From Solwaraspora sp. WMMD1047 (GTDB lineage: Bacteria > Actinomycetota > Actinomycetes > Mycobacteriales > Micromonosporaceae): 64,000 nucleotides of DNA. Position numbers and translations under genes: made by a program. Below, piece by piece: positions 7,569 through 17,376 of this stretch. The notes under the pieces are model-generated. The model had not been told where the DNA came from and did no database searches. It saw nothing but the letters and a program-made list of their open reading frames with translations. Each line of letters starts with the position of its first letter. Within the stretch, counting starts at the first letter, position 1. The DNA lies in contig NZ_JARUBL010000001.1 in assembly GCF_029626155.1 (NCBI RefSeq), positions 5,374,501 through 5,438,500 on the forward strand, read 5' to 3'.

Positions 7569-10319
7569 GTGGCCACGGAACGCAAGCGCCCGGTGATCAG
7601 TGACGGCCTGCCGAGCCAGCTTCCGGACATCGACCCCGAAGAAACCGGCGAGTGGGTCGAGTCGCTCGATGGCGTCATCGACGCGCGGGGCGCCAAGCGC
7701 GCCCGGTACGTCATGCTGCGGTTGCTGGAACGGGCCCGGGAGCGTCAGGTCGGGGTGCCGCCCCTGACCACCACCGACTACCTCAACACCATCGCGCCGG
7801 AGCGGGAGCCGTGGTTCCCCGGCAACGAGCACATCGAACGGCGGATCCGCGCCTTCATCCGGTGGAACGCCGCGATGCTGGTGCACCGCGCGCAGCGCCC
7901 CGAGATCGGGGTCGGCGGGCACATCTCCACCTTCGCCAGCTCGGCGTCGCTCTACGAGGTCGGCTTCAACCACTTCTTCCGGGGCAAGAACCACCCCGGC
8001 GGCGGCGACCACATCTTCTACCAGGGCCACGCCTCCCCCGGCATGTACGCCCGCGCCTATCTGGAGGGCCGGCTCACCGAGCACCAGCTCGACGGGTTCC
8101 GGCAGGAGCTGTCGCACCCCGGCGGCGGGCTGCCGTCGTACCCGCACCCGCGGCTGATGCCGGACTTCTGGGAGTTCCCGACCGTCTCGATGGGACTCGG
8201 CGCGATAAACGCCATCTACCAGGCCCGGTTCAACCGCTACCTGCAGCACCGGGGCATCAAGGACACCTCCGACCAGCACGTATGGGCGTTCCTCGGTGAC
8301 GGCGAGATGGACGAGCCGGAGTCGCTGGGCGCGATCGGGGTGGCCGCCCGGGAGGAGCTGGACAACCTCACCTTCGTGATCAACTGCAACCTGCAGCGGC
8401 TGGACGGGCCGGTCCGGGGCAACGGCAAGGTGATGCAGGAGCTGGAGGCGTTCTTCCGGGGCGCCGGCTGGAACGTGATCAAGGTGGTCTGGGGCCGGGA
8501 GTGGGACCCGCTGCTCGCCGCCGACACCGACGGCGCGCTGGTGAATTTGATGAACACCACCCCGGACGGCGACTACCAGACCTACAAGGCCGAGTCCGGC
8601 GCGTACGTGCGGGAGCACTTCTTCGGCCGCGACCCGCGCACCCGCAAGATGGTCGAGCACCTCTCGGACGAGGAGATCTGGAACCTCAAGCGGGGCGGGC
8701 ACGACTACCGCAAGCTGTACGCGGCCTACAAGGCGGCCACCGAGCACACCGGACAGCCGACGGTGATCCTGGCCAAGACCATCAAGGGCTGGACGCTCGG
8801 CTCGCACTTCGAGGGTCGCAACGCGACGCACCAGATGAAGAAGCTGACGCTGGAGGACCTGAAGACCTTCCGCGACCGGCTCTACCTGGACATCCCGGAC
8901 GAGGTGCTGGAGGCCAACCCGTACCTGCCGCCGTACTACCGGCCGGCCGACGACTCCGACGAGATGACCTACCTGCGCGAGCGGCGCGAGCAGCTCGGCG
9001 GCTACCTGCCGTCGCGGCGGACCGCGCCGGTTCCGCTGCGGATCCCGGGTTCGGAGCGGTTCGCCGACGTCAAGAAGGGCTCCGGCAAGCAGAAGGTCGC
9101 CACCACGATGGCCTTCGTCCGGCTGCTCAAGGACGTGATGAAGGACCGGGAGTTCGGCAAGCGGTGGGTGCCGATCATCCCGGACGAGGCGCGCACCTTC
9201 GGCATGGACTCGCTCTTCCCGACCCAGAAGATCTACTCCCCGCACGGGCAGAAGTACACCTCGGTGGACCGGGAGCTGTTCCTGTCGTACAAGGAGGCCA
9301 CCAGCGGCCAGATCCTGCACGAGGGGATCAACGAGGCCGGCTCGGTCGCCTCGTTCACCGCCGCCGGGTCGTCGTACGCCACCCACGGCGAGCCGATGAT
9401 CCCGCTCTACATCTTCTACTCGATGTTCGGCTTCCAGCGCACCGGTGACGCGTTCTGGGCCGCCGCCGACCAGATGGTCCGGGGCTTCGTGCTGGGCGCC
9501 ACCGCCGGCCGGACCACCCTGAACGGGGAGGGCCTGCAGCACGAGGACGGCCACTCGCACCTGCTGGCCGCCACCAACCCGGCGGTGGTCGCCTACGACC
9601 CGGCGTTCGCGTTCGAGATCGCGCACATCGTCGAGAACGGTCTGCACCGGATGTACGGCGAGCAGCCGGAGAACATCTACTACTACCTGACCGTCTACAA
9701 CGAGCCGATCCTGCAGCCGGTCGAGCCCGAGGACGTGGACGTCGACGGGCTGCTGCGCGGCATCTACCGCTACTCGCCGGCCCCGGCGGCCGGCGGCGAC
9801 GAGGCGGCCCCTCGGGCCAACATCCTCGCCTCCGGCACCGGCATGCAGTGGGCGCTCAAGGCGCAGCAGCTGCTCGCCCAGGACTGGGGGGTGGCCGCCG
9901 ACGTCTGGTCGGTGACCTCCTGGACCGAGCTGCGTCGCGACGCGGTCCGCTGCGAGGAACACAACCTGCTGAACCCGGGCGGCGACCAGCAGGTGCCGTA
10001 CATCCAGCGCAAGCTCGCCGACACCGACGGCCCGGTGGTGGCGGTCAGCGACTGGATGCGGGCCGTGCCGGACCTGATCTCCCGGTGGATCCCGAACGAC
10101 TACACCTCGCTGGGCACGGACGGGTTCGGCCTCTCCGACACCCGGCACGCGCTGCGCCGGCACTTCCACGTCGACGCGGAGTCGATCGCGGTGGCGACGC
10201 TGCGGCAGCTCGCCAAGGCGGGCAAGGTGCCGGCGTCGGTGCCGGCCGAGGCCGCCAAGAAGTACGCCATCGACGACGTCACCGCCGCCCCGGTCGGCGA
10301 GACCGGCGGCGACTCGTAG
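7569..10319 (+). CDS. aceE: Pyruvate dehydrogenase E1, homodimeric type
   Basis: A 916-residue E1 of the single-chain AceE class, which decarboxylates pyruvate and acetylates the lipoyl group of E2 to supply acetyl-CoA. The diphosphate site runs from [10 protein letters not shown] to NCNLQ. The long insertion-rich middle and the C-terminal domain ([14 protein letters not shown]) are typical, and length matches actinobacterial AceE. The GTG start at 7569 is supported by GAGGGG at 7557-7562. It is monocistronic: a strong hairpin follows the stop and the next gene is convergent. In mycobacteria aceE directly precedes the fabD regulator; here about 12 kb separates them. Confidence 0.95.
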   Translation: MATERKRPVISDGLPSQLPDIDPEETGEWVESLDGVIDARGAKRARYVMLRLLERARERQVGVPPLTTTDYLNTIAPEREPWFPGNEHIERRIRAFIRWNAAMLVHRAQRPEIGVGGHISTFASSASLYEVGFNHFFRGKNHPGGGDHIFYQGHASPGMYARAYLEGRLTEHQLDGFRQELSHPGGGLPSYPHPRLMPDFWEFPTVSMGLGAINAIYQARFNRYLQHRGIKDTSDQHVWAFLGDGEMDEPESLGAIGVAAREELDNLTFVINCNLQRLDGPVRGNGKVMQELEAFFRGAGWNVIKVVWGREWDPLLAADTDGALVNLMNTTPDGDYQTYKAESGAYVREHFFGRDPRTRKMVEHLSDEEIWNLKRGGHDYRKLYAAYKAATEHTGQPTVILAKTIKGWTLGSHFEGRNATHQMKKLTLEDLKTFRDRLYLDIPDEVLEANPYLPPYYRPADDSDEMTYLRERREQLGGYLPSRRTAPVPLRIPGSERFADVKKGSGKQKVATTMAFVRLLKDVMKDREFGKRWVPIIPDEARTFGMDSLFPTQKIYSPHGQKYTSVDRELFLSYKEATSGQILHEGINEAGSVASFTAAGSSYATHGEPMIPLYIFYSMFGFQRTGDAFWAAADQMVRGFVLGATAGRTTLNGEGLQHEDGHSHLLAATNPAVVAYDPAFAFEIAHIVENGLHRMYGEQPENIYYYLTVYNEPILQPVEPEDVDVDGLLRGIYRYSPAPAAGGDEAAPRANILASGTGMQWALKAQQLLAQDWGVAADVWSVTSWTELRRDAVRCEEHNLLNPGGDQQVPYIQRKLADTDGPVVAVSDWMRAVPDLISRWIPNDYTSLGTDGFGLSDTRHALRRHFHVDAESIAVATLRQLAKAGKVPASVPAEAAKKYAIDDVTAAPVGETGGDS

Positions 10320-10331
10320 GCAGGTGCGCAG

Positions 10332-10368
10332 TCACCGTCCCGCCGGATCAGTCCTGGCGGGACGGTGA
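10332..10368 (+). terminator. aceE terminator hairpin
   Basis: A perfect 13-bp inverted repeat (TCACCGTCCCGCC at 10332-10344 with its complement at 10356-10368) and an 11-base loop begin 12 bp after the aceE stop. No U-tract follows. Confidence 0.8.
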
Positions 10369-10407
10369 GTTCGCCGGTCCGCCGGCGTGGGTCGGCCGAT
10401 CCGCAAA

Positions 10408-10476
10408 CCGCAGCCGGTCAGCAGGCCGCAGCCGGTCAGCAGGCCGCAGCCGGTCAGCAGGCCGCAGCCGGTCAGC
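10408..10476 (+). repeat. 18-bp tandem repeat, about 3.8 copies
   Basis: The unit CCGCAGCCGGTCAGCAGG is repeated without mismatch at 10408, 10426 and 10444, then 15 bases more from 10462. The array lies between the aceE terminator and the convergent SRPBCC gene, and the stop of that gene (10472-10474) is inside the last unit. On the minus strand every unit holds a TGA in the frame of the gene, so readthrough would stop again 18 bases later. It looks like a recent slippage-type minisatellite. Confidence 0.9.
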
Positions 10477-10924
10477 CGACCGCCGTCAGCGTCGCCAGGC
10501 CGGTCAGTCGGGCCAGTGAGCCCTCCAGGTCGGTGCCGACCCGGCGCATCCCCCAGCGCAGCAGCGCGCTGCTGACCGGGCCGGCCGGCCAGCGGACCAC
10601 GATCAGCCGGACCGAGGTGTCCCCGTCGTCCTCGGCGGTGAGCTCCACGTACACCTCGGTGCGCGCCTCGGAGCGCGCGCCCGCACCCTCGGCCCGCTCG
10701 CGCCAGGCGATCAGGGTCGGTTCCTGGTAGGCGATCACCTCGGCGTCCAACATCGCGCCGTCGGCGGCCTCCACCCGGTGCCGGCGGCCGACGCCGTCGC
10801 CGGAGACCACTTCGGCCTGCCGGACCCCGGTCAGCCAGGCCGGCAGGTGCTCGGCTCGCCGAACCACCTCCCAGACGGCCTCGATCGGTGCCGCCACCCG
10901 GGTGCAGCGTTCAATCAGCATCAT
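10472..10924 (-). CDS. SRPBCC family protein (START-like fold)
   Basis: A 150-residue protein with the pattern of the polyketide cyclase/dehydrase branch of the SRPBCC superfamily: start IERCTRVAAPIEAVWEVVRRAEHLPAWL, alternating strands in the middle, and an amphipathic C-terminal helix (LIVVRWPAGPVSSALLRWGM). These folds bind hydrophobic ligands in an open cavity. No catalytic residue can be assigned and no biosynthetic partner lies nearby, so the role is unknown. Its stop codon falls within the 18-bp tandem repeat, so repeat changes could alter its tail. Confidence 0.75.
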   Translation of the reverse strand: MMLIERCTRVAAPIEAVWEVVRRAEHLPAWLTGVRQAEVVSGDGVGRRHRVEAADGAMLDAEVIAYQEPTLIAWRERAEGAGARSEARTEVYVELTAEDDGDTSVRLIVVRWPAGPVSSALLRWGMRRVGTDLEGSLARLTGLATLTAVG

Positions 10925-11063
10925 CTGCAGTCGCCTCCATTGAGGGCATTAACTGACCATTACCCACCTTAGCCGCATAACCGGACGAATCCGGACGCCC
11001 TTCCGTCGACACGCCGCGCCGTCTAGAGTGCGAGCAACTTTCGCGTCTTGCGCTGGAGGGCTG

Positions 11064-12422
11064 ATGAACCGGGGTCCGTCGCTCGACTTTCCGGCCGGCT
11101 TCACCTGGGGCGCGGCCACCTCGGCGTACCAGATCGAGGGGGCCGTCGACGCGGACGGCCGCGGCCCGTCGATCTGGGACACCTTCACCCACGCCCCGGG
11201 CGCGGTCGCCGACGGCAGCACCGGCGACGTCGCCTGCGACCACTACCACCGGTACGCCGAGGACGTCGACCTGCTGGCCGGGCTCGGCGTCACCGCGTAC
11301 CGGTTCTCGATCAGCTGGCCCCGGATCCAGCCGACCGGCAGCGGCCCCGCCAACCCGGCCGGGCTGGCGTTCTACGACCGGCTGGTGGACGCCCTGCTCG
11401 ACCGGGGCATCGACCCGGTCGCCACGCTCTTCCACTGGGACCTGCCGCAACCGCTGGAGGACACCGGCGGCTGGCTGTCCCGGGACACCGCGACCCGGTT
11501 CGCCGACTACGCCGGGCTGGTCGCCGACCGCCTCGGCGACCGGGTGAAGCTCTGGATCACCCTCAACGAGCCGTTCGTGCACATGAGCTTCGGGTACGGC
11601 GTCGGCAGCCACGCCCCCGGCCGGGCGCTGCTCTTCGACGCCTTCCCGGTGGCCCACCACCAGATGCTCGGGCACGGGCTGGCCGTCGCCGCGCTGCGCG
11701 CCCGCACCGGCGCCCCGGTCGCCATCACCAACAACTACTCCCCGGTGCGGGCGTTCGGGTCGGCCGGCGCCCAACCGGGCGACGCCGACCTGGCCGCCGC
11801 GGCGGCCTTCCACGCACTGCAGAACCGGCTCTTCACCGACCCGCTCTTCGGCCGCAGCTACCCGGCCGAGCTGCCGTTCGACCTGGCCGTGGTCCGCGAC
11901 GGCGACCTGGCCACGATCGCCGCGCCGCTGGACGCGCTCGGCGTCAACTACTACAACCCCACCGGGGTACGGGCACCGGACGACCCGGCCGGGCCGCTGC
12001 CGTTCGAGCTGGTGCCGCTGACCGGCCACCCGACCACCAGCTTCGACTGGCCGGTCGTCCCCGACGGCCTGCACGAGCTGCTCACCGGCCTGCACCGCGA
12101 GTACGGCCCGGCGCTGCCGCCGATCCAGATCACCGAGAACGGCTGCAGCTACGACGACACGGTCGGCCCGGACGGCCGCTGCCACGACCCGGACCGGGTG
12201 GCGTACCTGGACGGGCACCTGCGGGCCGTGCACCGGGCGATCGCGGACGGCGTGGACGTGCGGGGCTACTTCGTCTGGTCGCTGCTGGACAACTTCGAGT
12301 GGGCCGAGGGGTTCACCAAACGGTTCGGCCTGGTGCACGTCGACTTCGACACCCAGCGCCGGACCCCGAAAACCTCGTACGCCTGGTACCGGGACGTGAT
12401 CGCCGCCGGCCGGCTGCCGTGA
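11064..12422 (+). CDS. Family 1 beta-glucosidase
   Basis: A 452-residue GH1 enzyme without signal peptide, so cytosolic. The start ATG at 11064 has GGAGGG upstream; an earlier in-frame start at 11028 has none. Retaining-glycosidase residues are visible: acid/base Glu169 in TLNEP and nucleophile Glu358 in ITENG. The N-terminal signature FTWGAATSAYQIEGA and the C-terminal SLLDNFEWAEGFTKRFGL are complete. It hydrolyses beta-linked disaccharides, most likely cellobiose or a similar beta-glucoside. It overlaps the MFS gene by four bases, so import and hydrolysis are probably co-expressed. No clear operator was found upstream. Confidence 0.93.
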   Translation: MNRGPSLDFPAGFTWGAATSAYQIEGAVDADGRGPSIWDTFTHAPGAVADGSTGDVACDHYHRYAEDVDLLAGLGVTAYRFSISWPRIQPTGSGPANPAGLAFYDRLVDALLDRGIDPVATLFHWDLPQPLEDTGGWLSRDTATRFADYAGLVADRLGDRVKLWITLNEPFVHMSFGYGVGSHAPGRALLFDAFPVAHHQMLGHGLAVAALRARTGAPVAITNNYSPVRAFGSAGAQPGDADLAAAAAFHALQNRLFTDPLFGRSYPAELPFDLAVVRDGDLATIAAPLDALGVNYYNPTGVRAPDDPAGPLPFELVPLTGHPTTSFDWPVVPDGLHELLTGLHREYGPALPPIQITENGCSYDDTVGPDGRCHDPDRVAYLDGHLRAVHRAIADGVDVRGYFVWSLLDNFEWAEGFTKRFGLVHVDFDTQRRTPKTSYAWYRDVIAAGRLP

Positions 12423-13702
12423 CCACCTTCGACCCGACCCCGGCCTCGCTGCCACCGCCGGCCGCGCTCGCCGAGCCGACCGACCAGGTCCGGCCGCGCT
12501 GGATCGCGCTGCTGTTCAGCGCCAACCTCGGGCTCTGGATGGCGTTCTTCACCCCGATCCAGGTGCTGCTTCCGCAGCAGATCGAATCGATCTCGCCGGG
12601 CGACAAGGAGGAGATGCTGGCGCTGGTGACCGGCCTCGGCGCGCTGGCGGCGGTGCTGGCCAACCCGATCGCCGGTGCGCTGTCGGACCGGACCCGGCCC
12701 CGGCTGGGCGGGCGCGACTTCGGCCGCCGGCACGTCTGGACCGTCGTCGGCGGCCTGCTCGCCGCCCTCTCCCTGGTCCTGCTGGCCCAGCAGCGGACCA
12801 TCCTCGGGGTCGCGGTCGGCTGGGTGGCCGCCCAACTCTGCCTCAACGCGATGCTGGCCACCCTGACCGCGGCGGTGCCGGACCGGGTGCCGGTGCCGCA
12901 GCGCGGCGGGGTCTCCGGCTGGGTGGGCATCCCGCAGGCCCTCGGCCTGGTGCTGGGCGCGATCCTGGTCACCGCCGTGGTGACCGGAAACGCCGCCGGC
13001 TACGTCGCGGTGGCGATCGCACTGCTGCTGCTGTCGCTGCCGTTCGCGCTGCTGACCGCCGACGACCCGCTGCCCCGGGGCGCCCGCGCCCGGCTTCGGC
13101 CCCGGGACCTGCTGGCCGGGCTCTGGGTCAGCCCGCGCCGGCACCCGGACTTCGCCTGGGCCTGGGGCACCCGCTTCCTGGTCCAGATCGGCAACGCGCT
13201 CGGCACCCTCTACCTGCTCTACTTTCTGCAGGACGAGGTCCGGCACGCCGACCCGGAGGGCGGGCTGCTGGTCCTGATCCTGCTCTACACGGTCGGCATG
13301 ATGGCGACGGCCGTGGTCGCCGGCCGGCGTTCGGACCGGTCCGGCCGGCGCAAGATCTTCGTGATCTGGTCCGGGGTGGTGATGACCGTCGCCGCGCTGC
13401 TGCTCGCCATCTGGCCGGTCTGGCCGATGGCGATGGTGGCCGCTCTGCTGCTCGGCGCCGGCTACGGGATCTACCTGGCCGTGGACGCGGCGCTGATCAC
13501 GCAGGTGCTGCCCCGGGCGACCGACCGGGCCAAGGACCTCGGCGTGATCAACATCGCCAACTCGGCGCCCCAGGTGCTCGGGCCGGCGCTCTCCGCCCCG
13601 ATCGTGGTGCACCTGGGCGGCTATCCGACCCTGTACGCGGTCACCGCCGTGGTCACCCTGCTCGGCGCCGTCCTGGTCGTCCAGATCCGCTCCGTACGCT
13701 GA
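12419..13702 (+). CDS. MFS transporter, probably sugar/glycoside uptake
   Basis: A 427-residue membrane protein starting with GTG at 12419 inside the stop of the beta-glucosidase (GTGA overlap), which implies translational coupling. About twelve hydrophobic segments are visible, with the MFS signature between helices 2 and 3 (ALSDRTRPRLGGRDFGRRH) and a related copy in the second half (AGRRSDRSGRRK). The arrangement resembles glycoside/sucrose-type symporters. Pairing with a cytosolic GH1 suggests import of the intact beta-glucoside. The first 30 residues are a Pro/Ala-rich cytosolic tail. Substrate is inferred from context only. Confidence 0.85.
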   Translation: MTTFDPTPASLPPPAALAEPTDQVRPRWIALLFSANLGLWMAFFTPIQVLLPQQIESISPGDKEEMLALVTGLGALAAVLANPIAGALSDRTRPRLGGRDFGRRHVWTVVGGLLAALSLVLLAQQRTILGVAVGWVAAQLCLNAMLATLTAAVPDRVPVPQRGGVSGWVGIPQALGLVLGAILVTAVVTGNAAGYVAVAIALLLLSLPFALLTADDPLPRGARARLRPRDLLAGLWVSPRRHPDFAWAWGTRFLVQIGNALGTLYLLYFLQDEVRHADPEGGLLVLILLYTVGMMATAVVAGRRSDRSGRRKIFVIWSGVVMTVAALLLAIWPVWPMAMVAALLLGAGYGIYLAVDAALITQVLPRATDRAKDLGVINIANSAPQVLGPALSAPIVVHLGGYPTLYAVTAVVTLLGAVLVVQIRSVR

Positions 13703-13735
13703 TCCCCGTCCGGTCGCCACCCCAGCGGCCCGACC

Positions 13736-14983
13736 TCAGCCGGTGGCCAGCAGCGCACCGACGGCGGCCGACAGGACCACGACGGCGGTCACCGCGCCGG
13801 TGGCGACGAACCGGGGCCAGTGGATCCGTACCCCGGCGGCCCGGCAGCGTTGCAGCCAGAGCAGCGTCGCCAGCGACGCCCAGGGCAGCACCAGCGGGCC
13901 GACGTTCGTGCCGATCAGCAGGCCGAGGAGCTGATCGTGGTTGCCGGCCGGGACGACCGCCTCGCCGGCCAGGTAGGCCGGCAGGTTGTTCACCAGGTTC
14001 GACAGCCCGGCCCCGGTGGCCGCCGCCCGCCAGATCCCCGCCGGGCCGCCGTCCGGGCCGATCAGCTTCGCCATTTCGGTCAGCAGTCCGTGCCGGCTGA
14101 TCGCCTCCACCACGAGGAAGAGCCCGGTCACCGACCCGAGCAGCCGCCAGGAGACCAGGCCGCCGCGCAGCCCGGCCCGGTCCCGGGCGGCGAACGCGGC
14201 CACCAGCGCCAGCGCGGCGGCCACCGCGACGATCTCGATCGGCACCCCGGCGAGCACCCCGGCGGCGAAGCAGCCGCAGGTGACCGCCGCGACCCGGAAC
14301 AGCACCGGATCGCGGGGACGGTGCCGGGTCGGCGGCGCGTACCGCCGCTCGTCCCGCAGCCCTCGCCGCCAGTAGAAGATCCACAGGCAGCCGGCGGTGG
14401 CCAGCAGCGCCGCCGCCTGCGGCACCGCCATCCGCTCCGCGAACCCCAGCGGGCTCAGGTCCACCCGGTCGGCGGCCAGCAGGTTCGTCAGGTTGGAGAT
14501 GGGCAGCAGCAGGCTCGCGGTGTTCGCCAGCCAGACGGTCGTCATCGCCAGCGGCAGGGTGGCGATGCCGGCCCGGACCGCGACGGCAAGCATCACCGGG
14601 GTCAGCAGGACAGCGGTGGTGTCCAGGTTGAGGATCATGGTGGTGACCGCGGCGAGGCCGACGCTGAGCGCGAAGAGCGCCGGGTAGCTGCCCCGGCCGG
14701 CGATGGCCATCCGGACCGCCAGCACGTCGAAGACCTCGGCCCGGGCCGCCAGCTCGGCCAGCACCAGCACCGCCACCAAGAAGATCAACAACGGCGCGGT
14801 ACGCCAGAGGGCGGCCGCCGCCCGCTCGGTCGGCAGCAGCCCGGTCGCCAGCAGCCCGGCGGCGAGCGCCAGCAGCGCGATGGGGAGCAGGTCCGGCCAG
14901 CCCGGCCGGGGTGCCCGCCACCTGCGGCCGGGCGGCCGCGCGGTGCGTACGCCGGATTCCGCCGGGCCGGTGTCGCAACTCAT
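13736..14983 (-). CDS. ArsB/NhaD-type (SLC13-like) anion permease
   Basis: A 415-residue membrane protein with about ten to eleven hydrophobic segments. Matching family features are the mid-helix motif LNLDTTAVLLTPVML, the region LLLPISNLTNLLAA, and the second-half counterpart LSNLVNNLPAYLAG. ArsB proteins extrude arsenite; relatives move other ions. No arsR, arsA or arsC gene is adjacent, so arsenite is only one possibility. It converges on the MFS gene and is divergent from gltX, about 100 bp away. Confidence 0.8.
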   Translation of the reverse strand: MSCDTGPAESGVRTARPPGRRWRAPRPGWPDLLPIALLALAAGLLATGLLPTERAAAALWRTAPLLIFLVAVLVLAELAARAEVFDVLAVRMAIAGRGSYPALFALSVGLAAVTTMILNLDTTAVLLTPVMLAVAVRAGIATLPLAMTTVWLANTASLLLPISNLTNLLAADRVDLSPLGFAERMAVPQAAALLATAGCLWIFYWRRGLRDERRYAPPTRHRPRDPVLFRVAAVTCGCFAAGVLAGVPIEIVAVAAALALVAAFAARDRAGLRGGLVSWRLLGSVTGLFLVVEAISRHGLLTEMAKLIGPDGGPAGIWRAAATGAGLSNLVNNLPAYLAGEAVVPAGNHDQLLGLLIGTNVGPLVLPWASLATLLWLQRCRAAGVRIHWPRFVATGAVTAVVVLSAAVGALLATG

Positions 14984-15086
14984 TGTCGAGCGGTTCCTCC
15001 CTGGTCAGCCCCGCTATCTTCACCGCCCGGGCCGGGTACCCAAACCTGGTGGCATTGCACCGGGGGTCCGGCCGTAGGCTGAGGGC

Positions 15087-16496
15087 GTGACGGTACGCGT
15101 ACGCTTTGCCCCTTCTCCGACTGGAATGTTCCACGTCGGCGGTGCCCGCTCGGCGCTGCAGAACTGGATCTACGCCAAGCAGCGCGGGGGGGTCTTCGTG
15201 CTGCGGGTGGAGGACACCGACGCGGCCCGGAACAAACCGGAGTGGACCGAGGGCATCCTCTCGGCGCTGGACTGGATCGGCATCCAGCGCGGCACGTACG
15301 AGGGTCCGTACTTCCAGTCCGCGAACGCCGAGGAGCACCGGGCCGCGACCGCCCGACTGCACGCCGCCGGTCGGGCCTACTACTGCGACTGCAGCCGGGA
15401 GGCGGTCCAGGCCCGGACCGGGTCGCAGTACCGGGGCTACGACGGCTTCTGCCGGGACCGCGGGCTGTCGGCCGCCCCCGGTCGGGCGCTGCGGTTCCGG
15501 ACCCCGGACACCGGCGAGACCGTGGTGGTGGACCTGATCCGGGGTGAGCCGACCTTCGAGAACCGCCTGATCGAGGACTTCGTGATCGCCCGCGGCGACG
15601 GGTCCCCGGTGTTCCTGCTGGCCAACGTCGTGGACGACATCACGATGGAGATCACCCACGTGATCCGGGCCGAGGAGCACCTGCCCAACACCCCGAAGCA
15701 GCAGCTGCTCTGGGAGGCGCTCGGCGTCAAGCCACCGGTCTGGGCACACGTGCCGGTGGTGGTCAACGAGAAGCGGCAGAAGCTGTCCAAGCGCCGGGAC
15801 AAGGTGGCCCTGGAGGCGTACCGGGACGAGGGCTACCTGGCCGCCGCGATGCGCAACTACCTGATGTTGCTGGGTTGGGCGCCCGGCGGCGACCGGGAGA
15901 TCGTGCCCTGGTCGGTGATTGAGACCGAGTTCCGGCTGGAGGAGGTCAACCCGTCGTCGGCCTTCTTCGACGAGAAGAAGCTGCGGGCGTTCAACGGCGA
16001 GTACCTGCGGGCGCTGCCGGTCGACGAGTTCGTCGCCGCCTGCGGGCCCTGGCTGACCGGTACGGCGACCATCGCGCCACCCCCGTGGCAGCCGGCCGAG
16101 TTCGACCCGGTGGCGTTCGCCGCGGTGGCCCCGCTGGCCCAGACCCGGATCGCGGTGCTCAGCGAGATCGTCCCGACCGTCGACTTCCTCTTCCTGGCGT
16201 CCCCGCTGATCGACGAGGCCGCCTGGACCAAGGCGATGAAGGAAGGCTCCGCCGAACTGCTCGACGAGACGATCGCGGCCTTCGATTCGCTGCTGCGCTG
16301 GGACGCCGAGACCCTGAAGGCCAGCCTGGAGGAGGTCGGCGCCGCCCGTGGCCTGAAGCTGGGCAAGGCGCAGGCGCCGGTGCGGGTCGCGGTGACCGGA
16401 CGGGGCGTGGGGCTGCCGCTGTTCGAGTCGCTGGAGGTGCTCGGCCGGGACCGGACCCTGACCCGGCTGCGGGCCGCCCGGGTCCGGCTACCCTGA
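15087..16496 (+). CDS. gltX: Glutamyl-tRNA synthetase
   Basis: A 469-residue class I synthetase that charges tRNA-Glu, and tRNA-Gln where GatCAB is used. The HIGH-type motif lies in [11 protein letters not shown] (residues 9-19) and the KMSKS-type motif is KLSKR (232-236). Cys100, Cys102 and Cys122 sit where many GluRS bind zinc. Length is normal. The GTG start lacks a Shine-Dalgarno sequence, but TAGGCT (15075-15080) ends six bases before it, which fits a leaderless transcript. The C-terminal anticodon-binding domain is complete. Confidence 0.95.
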   Translation: MTVRVRFAPSPTGMFHVGGARSALQNWIYAKQRGGVFVLRVEDTDAARNKPEWTEGILSALDWIGIQRGTYEGPYFQSANAEEHRAATARLHAAGRAYYCDCSREAVQARTGSQYRGYDGFCRDRGLSAAPGRALRFRTPDTGETVVVDLIRGEPTFENRLIEDFVIARGDGSPVFLLANVVDDITMEITHVIRAEEHLPNTPKQQLLWEALGVKPPVWAHVPVVVNEKRQKLSKRRDKVALEAYRDEGYLAAAMRNYLMLLGWAPGGDREIVPWSVIETEFRLEEVNPSSAFFDEKKLRAFNGEYLRALPVDEFVAACGPWLTGTATIAPPPWQPAEFDPVAFAAVAPLAQTRIAVLSEIVPTVDFLFLASPLIDEAAWTKAMKEGSAELLDETIAAFDSLLRWDAETLKASLEEVGAARGLKLGKAQAPVRVAVTGRGVGLPLFESLEVLGRDRTLTRLRAARVRLP

Positions 16497-16553
16497 CCCG
16501 GGCGGTCGGCGGCGGGTCGGCTGCCCGGACCCGATCCCCCGCGATGGCCGGGA

Positions 16554-17144
16554 TCAGCCGGTCCGTCGGCGGCGGACCAGGAACACTCCGCCGGCCAGCG
16601 CCGCCAGGGCCAGGACCGCGACCACCAGCCAGGGCCACCAGGCGGTCGGATCGGCGTCGCTGGCCCGGTCCAACGGTGCCGGCTCGGCCGACGGCGCGGC
16701 GGTCGGGGCGGCCGGGGTCGGGGTCGGGGCGGCGGCCGAGGTCGGTGCCGGCGTCGGTGCGGTGCCGGTGGTCATCGTGAACTGGATCTCCCCGGAGATG
16801 GTGTGGCCGTCCGAGGAGAGCGTCCGGTACTGGACGATGTAGACACCGGCGGCACCCGGCTTGAACGGCACCGTGACCCGCGACCCGTCGAAGGTCGGCT
16901 TCCCGCCGGCCGCCGGGACCTCGTCGGGACCGGTCACGGTCACCGTGGTGTCCTCGGGCTTCAGGCGGGACAGGAAGTTCAGCTGGATCCGGCGTGGTGG
17001 CTCCGCCAGTTTGGCCCCGTCCTTGGGGTTGCTGCCCGTGAACGCGTTGTGGGCGGCGGCTGGCGAAGCCAACGCGAACACGGAGAGCATCGCTCCGGTG
17101 ACAGTTAACAAGAGCGCTACAGTGCGGGTCCGGCCGCCCCCCAT
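16554..17144 (-). CDS. CopC-domain copper-binding protein, membrane-anchored
   Basis: A 196-residue exported protein. The ATG at 17144 has GGAGGGG just upstream; the GTG four codons earlier overlaps that site and is unlikely. After the signal peptide, cleavage at PAAA would leave a free N-terminal His (HNAFTGSNP), the amino-terminal Cu(II) ligand of CopC proteins. The beta-barrel runs to about 122 and contains the second conserved histidine region (SSDGHTISGEIQF). A Pro/Thr/Ala linker (125-160) leads to a single helix and RRRRTG tail, so it is tethered to the outer face of the membrane. No CopD gene is adjacent. Confidence 0.88.
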   Translation of the reverse strand: MGGGRTRTVALLLTVTGAMLSVFALASPAAAHNAFTGSNPKDGAKLAEPPRRIQLNFLSRLKPEDTTVTVTGPDEVPAAGGKPTFDGSRVTVPFKPGAAGVYIVQYRTLSSDGHTISGEIQFTMTTGTAPTPAPTSAAAPTPTPAAPTAAPSAEPAPLDRASDADPTAWWPWLVVAVLALAALAGGVFLVRRRRTG

Positions 17145-17376
17145 GGTCCCCTCCACAAAGCTACGATTCGAATAGGTGATCTACGGCTCGTCCGGTTAGT
17201 CGGTCGGAGATCGCGGGTAGTTCCAACTTCAGCTCGTTCCGGTGCAACCGAGCGACGTTCTGCGGAGTCTTTCAGATAGCGCCCCGGTTCGCGTCCATTG
17301 CGGCTGGCGCTTCTTCGACGAACCAGCGCGTGACCTGCACAAGACCATCCATCGAAACGGGGCGAGGGGGTCGGCA

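Noticed and set aside
7530-10169. Minus-strand open frame of 879 codons opposite aceE
   Set aside because: It is an antisense shadow of aceE: high-G+C third positions keep the opposite frame open. The composition is Arg/Val/His-rich with no domain. Similar long antisense frames (for example 2949-5063, 10911-12455, 27568-30447, 46423-49752) were rejected for the same reason.
10408-10476. CRISPR array
   Set aside because: Units are 18 bp, directly abutting, without spacers, and no cas genes are present. It is a tandem repeat.
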